A stretch of 64,000 nt of DNA from Lachnoclostridium sp. An169 (GTDB taxonomy: Bacteria; Bacillota; Clostridia; Lachnospirales; Lachnospiraceae): contig NZ_NFKT01000028.1 of assembly GCF_002160525.1 (NCBI RefSeq), positions 1-64,000 on the forward strand, in the 5' to 3' direction. Shown in pieces: positions 14,068 through 23,445 of the stretch. The notes beneath the pieces were generated by a model, which did not search any database, had not been told where the DNA came from, and worked only from the letters and a program-made list of their open reading frames with translations. Within the stretch, counting starts at the first letter, position 1; each line of letters starts with the position of its first letter. The position numbers were made by a program, and so were the translations under genes.

Positions 14068-14931
14068 TCACGCGAAACGGCGTCCCAGGGCAATCAGCAT
14101 CTCCCGTATAATCTTGCACGCCACCGCCGTGGATGCCCCTGTGGGATCACAGGGCGGGCACAGTTCGTTGACATCGCACCCGATCAGATTTCCCCTGCGG
14201 CACACCTCTGTTGCCGCATTCATCAGCGTGAGGAAATCCACGCCTCCCGGCTCCGGCGTTCCTGTTCCCGGAAATACCGAGGGATCAAGGACGTCCAGAT
14301 CCACAGTAAAATATACCGGCGTACTCCCAAGTTCTGCAAGCATTTCCTTCAGCCCCTCCAACCGGAAGGGATGGAAATCCGTATGCCCGCTTTTCGCCCA
14401 GTCAAATTCCTGCTTTTCCCCGGAGCGAATCCCGAACTGGTGGATGCGTCCGTCTCCCAGAATATCCCAGCACCTGCGGATCACGCAGGCGTGGGAGAGT
14501 TCCACTCCCAGATAATCTGTCCGCAGATCCGTGTGGGCGTCAAAATGAATGATATGCATATCCGGATATTTCTCCGCCGCTGCCCGGACGCTCCCGAGCG
14601 TAACCAGATGCTCTCCGCCGATCATAAAAGGCATTTTCCCGTCTTTTAAAATCTCACAGGCACACTCCCCGATCTGCCCCAGAACCGCCTCCGGACTTCC
14701 GATGGCAAGCTCCAGATCGCCGCAGTCGTACACCAGATTTTCCGGCAGCTCCGCATCCTGATAGGGACTGTAAATCTCCAGGCCATAGGAATCATTTCGT
14801 ACAGCCTGCCCGGCGAATCTTGTCCCGGGCCGGAAGGATGTAGTGGAGTCAAAGGGCGCTCCGAACAGAACGATCCGCGCCTCCTCATACTCTGCGTCAC
14901 ATCCGATAAAATTCGTTATATTCTTATACAT
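14068..14931 (-). CDS. speB: agmatinase (ureohydrolase family)
   Basis: Mn-dependent ureohydrolase that converts agmatine to putrescine and urea. Metal-ligand motifs are IGGEHLVTLGSV, HIIHFDAHTDLRTDY and VYFTVDLDVLDPSVFPGTGTPEPGG, with FGAPFDSTTSFRPGTRF near the N-terminus. The start is ATG 14931, 4 nt after the speE stop and preceded by a purine-rich site; the longer frame from 15093 lies inside speE. 288 aa. With the upstream decarboxylase it gives a complete arginine-to-putrescine route; an aminopropylagmatine substrate cannot be excluded. Confidence 0.93.
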   Translation of the reverse strand: MYKNITNFIGCDAEYEEARIVLFGAPFDSTTSFRPGTRFAGQAVRNDSYGLEIYSPYQDAELPENLVYDCGDLELAIGSPEAVLGQIGECACEILKDGKMPFMIGGEHLVTLGSVRAAAEKYPDMHIIHFDAHTDLRTDYLGVELSHACVIRRCWDILGDGRIHQFGIRSGEKQEFDWAKSGHTDFHPFRLEGLKEMLAELGSTPVYFTVDLDVLDPSVFPGTGTPEPGGVDFLTLMNAATEVCRRGNLIGCDVNELCPPCDPTGASTAVACKIIREMLIALGRRFA

Positions 14932-14935
14932 TCCT

Positions 14936-15793
14936 CTACCCCCGCTCCACATCTTCCAACAGAGCCTCCACGTAAGCCGGAAGCGCAAACACTCCCGCAT
15001 GAAGCCTTGGCTCGTAGTATTTCGTCTTAATTCCCTTAAGTTTCCATCCCACTTTGTCCAGGTCGTCCAGAGGATGGTATTTTTTCGAGGCAAATCCGAA
15101 CAGCCAGTGTCCCGACGGATAGGAAGGGATATGCGCCTGGTAAACCCGGCAGATCGGGAACGTCTCCAGAATCCGCTTGTGCATCCTCTGGCACTGGAAT
15201 GCCTCCTCCGTGTAAAACGGGCTCTCGTTCTGGTTGATCATGATCCCGTCCCCGTGGAGGGCGTTATAGCAGTTCCCGTAAAATTCTTTGGTAAACAGCC
15301 CTTCGCCTGCGCCGAACGGATTGGGCGAGTCGATAATAATCAGGTCGTAGGCATCGCCCTTGGAGCGGATAAACCGCAGGCCGTCCTCGTTAAATATGGA
15401 AACCCTCTCATCGGTCAGGCTCCCCGCAATCTCCGGGATATATTTCCGGCACACTTCCACAAGAAGCGGATCCGGCTCCACCACATCGATCTTCTCAATA
15501 GTATCATATTTGATCAGTTCCCGGACCACACCCCCGTCTCCTCCGCCCACGACGAGCACCTCTTTTACATCCGGATGCACTGCCATGGGGACGTGGGTTA
15601 TCATTTCATGGTAAATGAATTCGTCCCGCTCCGTCAGCATCAGATCTCCGTCCACCACAAGGATTTTCCCAAAATCCTTTGATTCCAGCACGTCGATCCT
15701 CTGCATATCGCTCTGGGCACTGAAAAGCTGTTCCTCGATCTTGATGGAGAGCTTTACGCCGTCTGTATGTATATCTGAAAACCACAGATCCAT
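14936..15793 (-). CDS. speE: spermidine synthase (aminopropyltransferase)
   Basis: Class I methyltransferase-like fold. Landmarks are LWFSDIHTDGVKLSIKIEEQ, GKILVVDGDLMLTERDEFIYHEM, VLVVGGGDGGVVRE, VDVVEPDPLLVEV, IIIDSPNPFGAGEGLFTKEFY and the C-terminal YPSGHWLFGFASKKY. 285 aa. SpeE normally needs decarboxylated AdoMet from SpeD. No speD is in this operon, while an alternative spermidine route is, so its donor is an open question. The start ATG 15793 follows the decarboxylase stop by 24 nt. Confidence 0.93.
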   Translation of the reverse strand: MDLWFSDIHTDGVKLSIKIEEQLFSAQSDMQRIDVLESKDFGKILVVDGDLMLTERDEFIYHEMITHVPMAVHPDVKEVLVVGGGDGGVVRELIKYDTIEKIDVVEPDPLLVEVCRKYIPEIAGSLTDERVSIFNEDGLRFIRSKGDAYDLIIIDSPNPFGAGEGLFTKEFYGNCYNALHGDGIMINQNESPFYTEEAFQCQRMHKRILETFPICRVYQAHIPSYPSGHWLFGFASKKYHPLDDLDKVGWKLKGIKTKYYEPRLHAGVFALPAYVEALLEDVERG

Positions 15794-15817
15794 ATGCTGT
15801 TCCTCCTCAATTAATGA

Positions 15818-17278
15818 TTAATCCTGTTTTCCCCGCAGTACATTAAGCCGCTCAATCTTCTCATCCTCCGGCCCGGTCATGGAGCATCCCTTTTCCTTCG
15901 CATATACAATATAGTCAAGCACCTCGTCCGTGACCTCCTCGCCCGGAGCCAGGATCGGAATTCCCGGCGGATAGCACATCACGAACTCGCTGCACACTCT
16001 TCCCCGCGTCTCCTGAAGAGGAAGGGATTCCTTATCTGCATAGAAAGAATCCTGTGGAGTCATAACTACTTTCGGAGTAATGTACTCCTGGGACAGCATT
16101 CCCGCCTTGTCTTTTTTATACCGCCGCTTCAGATCCGCCAGCGCAGTCACCAGCCGCTCCACCTCCCGGATCCGGTCGCCGATGGACAGATACGCCAGGA
16201 TATTGCCCAGATCTCCGAACTCAATCTGGATGTCATACTCGTCTCTTAAAATATCATACACCTCAATTCCCGCAAGACCTATATCCAGTGTATGGATAGA
16301 AAGCTTCGTCGGGTCGAAGTCATAGATGCTGTCTCCGTTAATAATCTCTCTGCCAAATGCATAGTAATCTCCGATGGCGTTGATCTCTTCCCTTGCATAT
16401 GCGGCAAGCTGCGTCACAGCCCGGAAAGCTTCTTCCCCGCGCAGCGCCAGATTCCTCCTGGATATGTCCAGACTGGACAGCAGCAGATAGGAGCCGCTTG
16501 TAGTCTGGGTCAGATTGATGATCTGGCGGATATGCCCGGGATTCACGTTCTTTCCCGTGAGCAGAAAAGAGCTCTGGGTCAGGCTTCCCCCTGATTTGTG
16601 CATGCTCACGGAAGCAAGATCCGCCCCCGCTGCCATAGCGGAAACGGGAAGGTCTTTTCCAAAATAGAAATGAGTCCCGTGGGCCTCGTCCACAAGTACC
16701 AGCATACCGTTTGCATGAGCCATCTCAACGATCGCTCTTAAGTCAGAACAGACGCCGTAATAGGTAGGGTTGTTCACAAACACTGCCACAGCATCCGGAT
16801 TTTCTTCAATCGCTTTCTGCACATCTGCACGCTTCATGCCAAGGGAGATCCCCAGCCTCCGGTTCACATCCGGATTGACATACACCGGCTTCGCTCCGCA
16901 GAGCACCATGGCGTTGATCGCGCTTCTGTGTACATTTCTCGGCAGAATGATCTTGTCTCCCTTCTTGCAGCAGGAGAGAATCATGGACTGCACTGCGGAA
17001 GTCGTTCCTCCCACCATCAGAAATGCATGTGCCGCGCCGAATGCGTCTGCTGCCAGCTCCTCCGCCTCCTTGATCACCGATACCGGATGGCAAAGATTGT
17101 CCAGTGGCTTCATGGAGTTGACGTCAATGCTGACACACCGCTCTCCCAGAAGCCCCACCAGCTCCGGATTTCCCCTTCCATGCTTGTGCCCGGGCACGTC
17201 AAAGGGCACTACCCTGTTCCTCCGGAATTCTTCCAGTGCCTCATAGATGGGTGCTCTCTTCTGCGATAATTTTTCCAT
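15818..17278 (-). CDS. speA: PLP-dependent arginine/lysine/ornithine decarboxylase (short form)
   Basis: Fold type I decarboxylase, 486 aa, the short Gram-positive form without the N-terminal wing domain. Landmarks are VPFDVPGHKHGRGNPEL, VGGTTSAVQSMI, PRNVHRSAINAMVLCGA, VLVDEAHGTHFYFG, the PLP lysine in SVSMHKSGGSLTQSS, and the C-terminal CYPPGIPILAPGE. Context with agmatinase makes arginine the likely substrate. ATG 17278 has GGAGG at 8 nt, so an ATG at 17299 is less likely. First gene of the speA-speE-speB-dehydrogenase-nspC operon. Confidence 0.92.
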   Translation of the reverse strand: MEKLSQKRAPIYEALEEFRRNRVVPFDVPGHKHGRGNPELVGLLGERCVSIDVNSMKPLDNLCHPVSVIKEAEELAADAFGAAHAFLMVGGTTSAVQSMILSCCKKGDKIILPRNVHRSAINAMVLCGAKPVYVNPDVNRRLGISLGMKRADVQKAIEENPDAVAVFVNNPTYYGVCSDLRAIVEMAHANGMLVLVDEAHGTHFYFGKDLPVSAMAAGADLASVSMHKSGGSLTQSSFLLTGKNVNPGHIRQIINLTQTTSGSYLLLSSLDISRRNLALRGEEAFRAVTQLAAYAREEINAIGDYYAFGREIINGDSIYDFDPTKLSIHTLDIGLAGIEVYDILRDEYDIQIEFGDLGNILAYLSIGDRIREVERLVTALADLKRRYKKDKAGMLSQEYITPKVVMTPQDSFYADKESLPLQETRGRVCSEFVMCYPPGIPILAPGEEVTDEVLDYIVYAKEKGCSMTGPEDEKIERLNVLRGKQD

Positions 17279-17299
17279 ACCGGTTTCCTCCGAATTCAT

Positions 17300-17641
17300 G
17301 ATAAAATAATACAGACCAGGCGCATCCGCACCTGGTCTGTGTTCCTATCGTTATTATCCCGTAAAAATACCGAAACTGTATTTTCTTTTTCTACAGATAA
17401 AACAGATATTGGACGTAGAGTCTATATAGCAAATATTTTTTACTTTTACTACTCTTATTGACCGTTTCACAAGTTGCGTATGCCTTCTTTGCACACCGGT
17501 TATAAAGTAACCAACTTATAAAATTTGAGCTTCTAACTCAATCAATAATGCAGCTTACGCCGCGTAAAATATTTGCATGGAGAACTTTCCGCATATCTGC
17601 TTTCCATACATCTGGTATCGTAACATACAATTTTCAATAAT
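17300..17641 (-). promoter_or_regulatory. 342-bp leader/intergenic region before the polyamine operon
   Basis: AT-rich, no convincing ORF. It contains the 15-bp motif TAAAGTAACCAACTT at 17503-17517, which nearly repeats a motif in the phn promoter. A 10-bp-stem hairpin lies right before the first gene. A weak -10-like TATAGA is near 17420. The length and the hairpin just ahead of the start suggest a regulated leader. Confidence 0.4.
17311..17340 (-). terminator. hairpin followed by AT-rich run, possible attenuator of the polyamine operon
   Basis: ACAGACCAGG (17311-17320) and its exact complement (17331-17340) form a 10-bp stem with a 10-nt loop. On the minus strand it is followed by ATTATTTTAT. 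It lies after the AraC gene but also in the leader of the decarboxylase gene, so it could act as terminator of the first or attenuator of the second. Confidence 0.5.
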
Positions 17642-18523
17642 TCAAGAGTTTTCCTTCAGCAGTTCATACTGCTCCCAGTATTCTTTCGGCGACATTCCAT
17701 ATTCCTTCTTAAATGCCCGGAAGAAACTGGAATAATCCCGAAAGCCGAACATCCCGCAGATTTCCGTAATCTTTGCGCCGGATAAAATCGCTTCCCGGCA
17801 TGCATTCACCCTCTTCTTTGTAATATACTGATGGATGGACATTCCCATATTGTCTTTAAATACATGGGCGATATAATACTTACTCACATAAAACGCCCCT
17901 GCCAGGCAGTCCAGGGAAAGATCTTCATCCAGGTGGTTCTCGATATAGTCTATCAGTTCTTCATACAGATTCTGATCTTCCTCCCGCCCCTCCGGATGCT
18001 TCTGTTCGTACACAATCCTGTTTACGTGAAGCACCAGGTCATTGACGCACAGGGAGATCTTCGCCTCCCTGCCAAAACGGTTCCCATGGGTCTCCTCAAT
18101 CAGCCGGATCAGTCTGGACTGAATGGAATTGAATGTAATCCTGTCAGTATGGAAAATGTATTCCCTGTGGATCTGCACATGCTGCATCAGATAACCGTAC
18201 TCCGGCGCCTCCTGCACCAGGCGGCTGCAATATTCCTCTGTAATCCAGAACACAAAACGTCTGTAGGGAACGTCCTCCCCCTGAATCACCGCACGGTGGA
18301 GCACCCCCGGCGGAATCAGTACAATATCGCCGTACTTCAGCGGGTAAGTGCCTCCGCCGATCTCCATACAGCGGTTTCCTTCCAGGAAGAAATAAAACTC
18401 GTAATATGTGTGTGAATGATTCTCCACCTGCGGCAGGTGCTGATCCTGATAGTAATAGATTTCAAAATCCCTGGAAAGCATATACTGCCTTGTACTGAAT
18501 TTTGTCTGCAGATTCCGTCTCAT
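17642..18523 (-). CDS. AraC-family regulator with cupin-type N-terminal domain
   Basis: 293 aa. Residues 20-110 form an AraC-binding cupin (HLPQVENHSHTYYEFYFFLE, YPLKYGDIVLIPPGVLHRAV). Residues 190-290 carry the double HTH (YIENHLDEDLSLDCLAGAFY, VSKYYIAHVFKDNMGMSIHQ, GFRDYSSFFRAFKKEYGMSP). Its ATG overlaps the stop of the histidine kinase gene by four bases, so it is co-expressed with the two-component system upstream. Direction and position make the polyamine operon a possible target, but a distant sugar locus is equally usual for this family. Confidence 0.88.
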   Translation of the reverse strand: MRRNLQTKFSTRQYMLSRDFEIYYYQDQHLPQVENHSHTYYEFYFFLEGNRCMEIGGGTYPLKYGDIVLIPPGVLHRAVIQGEDVPYRRFVFWITEEYCSRLVQEAPEYGYLMQHVQIHREYIFHTDRITFNSIQSRLIRLIEETHGNRFGREAKISLCVNDLVLHVNRIVYEQKHPEGREEDQNLYEELIDYIENHLDEDLSLDCLAGAFYVSKYYIAHVFKDNMGMSIHQYITKKRVNACREAILSGAKITEICGMFGFRDYSSFFRAFKKEYGMSPKEYWEQYELLKENS

Positions 18524-21183
18524 ATTTCCTCCTCTGCCGCCCCGTTCTCTGTGTCTGTTCCGCTCCCGCTTTCCCTTTGCTTCTGCACTCTCGGGAAACT
18601 GATATTTACACGGAAGAGATCTCCATCCAGATACAGATCAAATGTTCCGCCCTGCATAATCGTCAGGCTCTTTGCAATGGAAAGCCCCAGTCCGCTTCCC
18701 TCGGTACTCCGGGAGATGTCCCCGCGGATAAAACGTTCCGTCAGCTCATCTGCCGAAATATTAAGCTGCTGTTCGGAAACATTTTTCAGGGAAAAGTTTA
18801 CATGGTCTTCAGTCATAGTCAGATCCGCATAAACACGGGTCCCCGGCATGGCATATTTTGCCGCATTCCCGAAAATGTTTTCCAGGACTCGCCACATTCT
18901 CCTGCCATCCACGTGAATAACTGCCGGATCCTCCGGCAGGTTTACTACCATTGTCAGGTTACGGCCGGTAAATTTCTCCGCGAACTCTCCTTCCGTCTGC
19001 TGGATCATCTCGGTCAGATTCACATCCATCAGCTCCAGGCTGATATTGCCGCTGCTCACTTTGGACGCCTCGACCACGTCTTCCGTCAGTGTCTTCAGGC
19101 GCTGGGCCTTGGACTCCAGGATATCCAGATACCCCTGAATTTTCGGATCTTTAATATCCGACATCTTCAGAATATTCACATAGTTGATAATGGATGTAAG
19201 GGGCGTCTTGATATCATGGGACACATTCGTAATCAGGTCCGTCTTCAGGCGCTCGTTTCGCATCGCCTCGTCAACAGCCTTATTCAGTCCGCTTCCGATA
19301 TCATTAATCATTTCTCCCAGAGTCCGGTTGGAACCCCTGAGACCGTGAAGAGGAATCTGGTAGGACATGTTCCCGGAAGCGATTTCCTCGATTCCTTTTT
19401 TCAGTCTGTTCTTTGCAATGGCATTGCTCACTACAATGTACAGCACCACAGCGTCCAGGATCAGCAGTATCCCCGCCAGCATGATATTACGCGTCAGGAG
19501 GACAAACCACTGGAAAGCCAGAAGTGCCACCATAACGAGTACCGTCCTTCCGGTAACCGACCTCTCCTGAAATGCCTCGGAGCAGAAACGGATCAGCAGC
19601 CGGAACAGACTGTTCTTCCACAGAGTCTTTCCCTTAATCCTGCGAACCAGGCTGATGAATCCCGCAAAGAAACATCCCGTAAGGAAAACACCATAGACAA
19701 ATGTAAGCATCATCTCGGGCAGGCTCAGAGAAGAGTTGAACATCGGATCATAATACACGTCCCGCACGGAATATTCTGTCGAATACGCCAGACTGTCTCC
19801 GGCTACATCAAACGAAATGTTTATATCGGTAAGCCCCGCTATGATCAGGAATGCAAAGGATCCCACCACTGCAGCCGCAATTACGACAGCAGCGGCGATC
19901 TCGGTCTTCCATCCGTCAAAGACAGTCAGGTGAAGTTCGTCATCGTTCTCCCGGCGCCCCGCCGTGAGTGCAAGCCACACGATACAGATGAGGAAGAGGA
20001 CCGCACTGGTCTGTGATGTGAACAGCGCCCATCTGAGCACCGGAACATTTTCCTCATAAACCTGATATCCCTCGTAGAGCTGATCCCGGATCGGATATGT
20101 GGTATCCACTGCAACTGCAAAAATATTGTTGTATCTTTTTCCGGTATCGTAATTTCTGACCGCATCCCATTCTCCGGACGGAGAGATATTCATGTTGGTC
20201 TTAAAATCTTTAAGCTGCGGATATACGATCATGTATCTCACCGACTCCCCGGAGATCAGATCTTTGATATTCTTTTCCACATCAGTATAATTTTCATATT
20301 CACTTTTATTTGTATCGACTTTCTTTGTGTCTTCATTTACATAAATATAAGTAAAATTCGTATTTCCCTCTTCCAGGTATGTCCATCCGCTCCGGTATGG
20401 CTGTATATCATAGCTCATCGTACTCAGGATCGAGGCAAGATTGTCATATATAATTGACAGTTTCCCGTTAAACTGAGGGGTGTCATTTACTACCTGGAGC
20501 AGATTTTCCGCCCCTTCCGGTGCAAATTTTTCTTTTAGCGCCTGCCCGAAATTCCAACAGTCCGTATAAAGCATGGTACCTTCACTGTCAAAGATTCTGA
20601 AATCATAATAGCCTGAAGAGGTCAGCAGCCCTTCCTCCAGGTCTCTCAGGAATTCCTCCTCTTTCTGTCCATCCTCCAGAAATTCCATCCTGAGCTGCCC
20701 GTTATCCAGCAGAGTCAGGAATTCGCTCAGATAATAGTAGTGATAATTCCCATCGGTTTCCTCACAGACAATCACACTGTTGCTGTCATACATATCGCCT
20801 TCGCCCGCCGTATAGTCCTCGCTCCAGCTTTCCAGCTCCTCCAGTGTGTAGGCAAGACCGGACTCGTTAAATCCGCTGATCGTCCCGTATTTTGAGTAAC
20901 GCATAACGTCCACCAGCTTATCCGGATTATAGGTCCCGTCTGTCTCAAAAAGATTCTTCAGGCGGTTCTGACGCATCACATCCGCCATCAGATCCTGTAC
21001 CGCAATATTAAAATCCTCCGAATCCTCATACGGCTGCGTGGCGGTCTCATATATCCTCACAGGATCCGAGGTCCCGGCAAGTGTAAAAGCCGCCGTCAGG
21101 CTGGTGATGAGCAATCCCCCGCTTATCATGGCAATAATGAGCACCACTGCTTTGGTCACTGTTTTTCTATACCACTGATTCAT
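18520..21183 (-). CDS. membrane sensor histidine kinase, large extracellular domain
   Basis: 887 aa. Membrane segment near residues 12-34 (VVLIIAMISGGLLITSLTAA), an extracytoplasmic region to about residue 375, then four to five further membrane segments (TSAVLFLICIVWLALTAG, AAAVVIAAAVVGSFAFLIIA, FVYGVFLTGCFFAGFISLV and others). A HAMP-like linker is followed by the HisKA H box (NVSHDIKTPLTSIINY, His about 656), N box (VLENIFGNAAKYAM) and G box (GSGLGLSIAKSLTIMQGG). The layout recalls the multi-pass OmpR-type kinases common in Lachnospiraceae. Partner is the response regulator 47 bp upstream; signal unknown. Confidence 0.92.
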   Translation of the reverse strand: MNQWYRKTVTKAVVLIIAMISGGLLITSLTAAFTLAGTSDPVRIYETATQPYEDSEDFNIAVQDLMADVMRQNRLKNLFETDGTYNPDKLVDVMRYSKYGTISGFNESGLAYTLEELESWSEDYTAGEGDMYDSNSVIVCEETDGNYHYYYLSEFLTLLDNGQLRMEFLEDGQKEEEFLRDLEEGLLTSSGYYDFRIFDSEGTMLYTDCWNFGQALKEKFAPEGAENLLQVVNDTPQFNGKLSIIYDNLASILSTMSYDIQPYRSGWTYLEEGNTNFTYIYVNEDTKKVDTNKSEYENYTDVEKNIKDLISGESVRYMIVYPQLKDFKTNMNISPSGEWDAVRNYDTGKRYNNIFAVAVDTTYPIRDQLYEGYQVYEENVPVLRWALFTSQTSAVLFLICIVWLALTAGRRENDDELHLTVFDGWKTEIAAAVVIAAAVVGSFAFLIIAGLTDINISFDVAGDSLAYSTEYSVRDVYYDPMFNSSLSLPEMMLTFVYGVFLTGCFFAGFISLVRRIKGKTLWKNSLFRLLIRFCSEAFQERSVTGRTVLVMVALLAFQWFVLLTRNIMLAGILLILDAVVLYIVVSNAIAKNRLKKGIEEIASGNMSYQIPLHGLRGSNRTLGEMINDIGSGLNKAVDEAMRNERLKTDLITNVSHDIKTPLTSIINYVNILKMSDIKDPKIQGYLDILESKAQRLKTLTEDVVEASKVSSGNISLELMDVNLTEMIQQTEGEFAEKFTGRNLTMVVNLPEDPAVIHVDGRRMWRVLENIFGNAAKYAMPGTRVYADLTMTEDHVNFSLKNVSEQQLNISADELTERFIRGDISRSTEGSGLGLSIAKSLTIMQGGTFDLYLDGDLFRVNISFPRVQKQRESGSGTDTENGAAEEEI

Positions 21184-21230
21184 TCATTTTCTTCCCTTTC
21201 TAAAATCCTCTTTCCATTCCCGGGAAGAAC

Positions 21231-21926
21231 TCACGCCTTTTCAATCTTATATCCGACCCCCCACACTACCTTGAGATAGCGCGGATCTTTCGGATTGATC
21301 TCAATCTTCTCCCGGATATGGCGGATGTGGACCGCGACCGTATTGTCCGCTCCAATCGCCTCCTCATTCCATATGGATTCATAAATCTGATTTATTGAAA
21401 ATACTCTCCCCTGATTTTTCATAAGAAGCAGGAGGATGTTGTACTCGATCGGAGTCAGCTTCACCGGTTCTCCGTCCACTGTGACTTCCTTGAGATCGTC
21501 ATTAATCTTGAGGCCGCCGACTTCATATACCTTGTCCTGAGTTCCCTGCGCCGTTCCTCCAAGCTGAGTGTATCTTCTGAGCTGGGATTTCACTCTGGCC
21601 ACAAGCTCAAGCGGATTGAAGGGCTTTGTCACATAATCGTCCGCCCCGACGTTCAGTCCCAGAATCTTGTCTGCATCCTCAGATTTTGCCGAGAGGATAA
21701 TGATCGGAATGCTGTTGTTCTCCCGGATCTTCAAAGTGGCGCGTATCCCGTCAAGCCGGGGCATCATCACGTCCAGAATAAGCAGGTTGACCTCCTCATT
21801 TTCCAGAATCTTCAGTGCCTCCACGCCGTCGTAGGCTTTCAGGACATTGTACCCTTCCTGCGCCAGATATATCTCGATCGCTTCCACGATCTCTTTGTCA
21901 TCATCACATACCAGTATATTGTACAT
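21231..21926 (-). CDS. OmpR/PhoB-family response regulator
   Basis: 231 aa. The receiver domain has the acidic pair DDDKE, phospho-acceptor Asp in LLILDVMMPRLDG, and the Lys in GADDYVTKPFNPLEL. The C-terminal winged helix contains VKLTPIEYNILLLLMKNQGR and VAVHIRHIREKIE. GGGAGG lies 8 nt before the ATG at 21926, which is preferred over two upstream in-frame starts. First gene of a regulator-kinase-AraC operon. Confidence 0.94.
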   Translation of the reverse strand: MYNILVCDDDKEIVEAIEIYLAQEGYNVLKAYDGVEALKILENEEVNLLILDVMMPRLDGIRATLKIRENNSIPIIILSAKSEDADKILGLNVGADDYVTKPFNPLELVARVKSQLRRYTQLGGTAQGTQDKVYEVGGLKINDDLKEVTVDGEPVKLTPIEYNILLLLMKNQGRVFSINQIYESIWNEEAIGADNTVAVHIRHIREKIEINPKDPRYLKVVWGVGYKIEKA

Positions 21927-22019
21927 TTTCATCACCTCCCTTACAGTATACATGATACGGAGAAAATTTTAAAAGGGGAGAGAGAAAATCTTATGATTTT
22001 ATTAATGTTGAATACAGAT

Positions 22020-22688
22020 TTAATAATCTTCCGGCTGACTACCCTGTTCTGATATATACTTACGAAATACCCTTTCCGTAAAATTGCTCATCAGATACAC
22101 ACTGCCTGCCGGCACTATCAATAGCAACGGCTCCAAAAACCAGATCAGGAACAGCGCCAGAGCACCTGTCAAAACAATTAGCAGACTAGAAGGAAAATGT
22201 ACAACAGCTAAAAGTAACGCATTTTTCAACAGTTGTCTTACCGGACACCTGAAACGGGCCATATATGCGAATATCCAGAATGCATAAACACACAAAGCCA
22301 CCGTCAAAATACAGAACATACTCCTGAGATATCCGGAGAATACCTCCATATTCTGAAACAGGTTCAGAATCGAAATATCTGCCCCAAAAACTAGCAGTAT
22401 AGCCAGAAGCAGCAGGGTTACCGGAACTGCCTGTCTGAAATTTTCCTTAAAGCTTTGCCAGAAGCAGCTCCATACTGTTCCTCTGTCGTTCCGGATATTT
22501 TTATGTACTGTATAGTAAAGCGCAGTTGTTGATGCTCCCGCTGTGAACACCGGGAGACAGAAAATAAGCCAGACCACACTTAACAGTACAAGATAACAGA
22601 ATTTATAGATTCCTGATATTACAGGATTTTCAAAATCAAAAAAATGCACGTTGATTTTTCTCCCTTCTCCTGCAGATTCACTGGACAC
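22020..22688 (-). CDS. DUF624 / YesL-family membrane protein
   Basis: 222 aa with about five hydrophobic segments (FCYLVLLSVVWLIFCLPVFT, AVPVTLLLLAILLVFGADI, SMFCILTVALCVYAFWIFAY, SLLIVLTGALALFLIWFLEP). The family motif region GASTTALYYTVHKN and the DRGTVWSCFWQSFKENFRQA segment are typical. YesL proteins accompany CUT1-type sugar transporters and YesMN sensors; the exact role is unknown. Its start overlaps the preceding response regulator by 11 bp. Confidence 0.85.
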   Translation of the reverse strand: MSSESAGEGRKINVHFFDFENPVISGIYKFCYLVLLSVVWLIFCLPVFTAGASTTALYYTVHKNIRNDRGTVWSCFWQSFKENFRQAVPVTLLLLAILLVFGADISILNLFQNMEVFSGYLRSMFCILTVALCVYAFWIFAYMARFRCPVRQLLKNALLLAVVHFPSSLLIVLTGALALFLIWFLEPLLLIVPAGSVYLMSNFTERVFRKYISEQGSQPEDY

Positions 22689-23430
22689 TTTCCCTGTACT
22701 GTTGCGGGGTTATGCCTTCCTGTTTTTTAAAAGTTTTGATAAAGTAGGATGCATCTACAAAGCCAACTCTCTGACTGATATTTGCAATAGGGAGATCTGT
22801 ATTTTCGAGCAATTGTTTCGCCAGAAGGATTCTCTTCCGGGTGATATATTCGCTGATCGTCATATTCTCACGTTTCCGGAAAAGTTTCGACAGATAATCA
22901 GGCGTCAGATATACCAGTTTTGCCAACTGTTCTCTTTGAAGATTCTGTGAAAGATTTTTGGAAATATATGCCTTTACAATGTCAACGGCGGAATCGGGCT
23001 CTTCAGTCTCCGGCTGTAATATCTCCGCAAGCCGGTTGCCCTTTCTCTGCTCCCTTATTATCATAACCGCTCTCCGAAGCAGCTTTTCAAGTTCATCATA
23101 CGGAACCGGCTTCAGCAGATAATCAATTGCCCCAAGGCGTATTGCCTCCTGTGCATAGGCAAAGTCAGCGTGACACGTATAAAAGGCGCTGACACACTGC
23201 GGCCGGTTCTCCTTTACCCATCGGATAAGTTCCATTCCCGATCCTTCCGGCATCTCAATATCAGTAAGAACAATGTCTATTTCATAATCTTCGAGCATTC
23301 TCACTGCTGTTTTTATATTGTGAGTCTTATAAATTCTTGTGATTCCGACCTCATCCCAATTCACTCCCTGTTCGATTCCACGCAGTGCAAATTCCTCATC
23401 ATCTACAAGCAGTATACTGTACTTTTCCAT
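22678..23430 (-). CDS. YesN-type response regulator with AraC output domain
   Basis: 250 aa. The receiver domain has LLVDDEEFALRG, phospho-Asp in IDIVLTDIEMPEGSG, and Lys in GAIDYLLKPVPYDEL. The C-terminal AraC HTH pair spans residues 150-250 (NLQREQLAKLVYLTPDYLSK, LENTDLPIANISQRVGFVDA, FKKQEGITPQQYR). Follows its sensor kinase by 15 bp. Probably activates the ABC transporter/GH3 operon upstream at 25.2-30.9 kb. Confidence 0.92.
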   Translation of the reverse strand: MEKYSILLVDDEEFALRGIEQGVNWDEVGITRIYKTHNIKTAVRMLEDYEIDIVLTDIEMPEGSGMELIRWVKENRPQCVSAFYTCHADFAYAQEAIRLGAIDYLLKPVPYDELEKLLRRAVMIIREQRKGNRLAEILQPETEEPDSAVDIVKAYISKNLSQNLQREQLAKLVYLTPDYLSKLFRKRENMTISEYITRKRILLAKQLLENTDLPIANISQRVGFVDASYFIKTFKKQEGITPQQYRESVQ

Positions 23431-23445
23431 TTTTCCACTTCTCCT

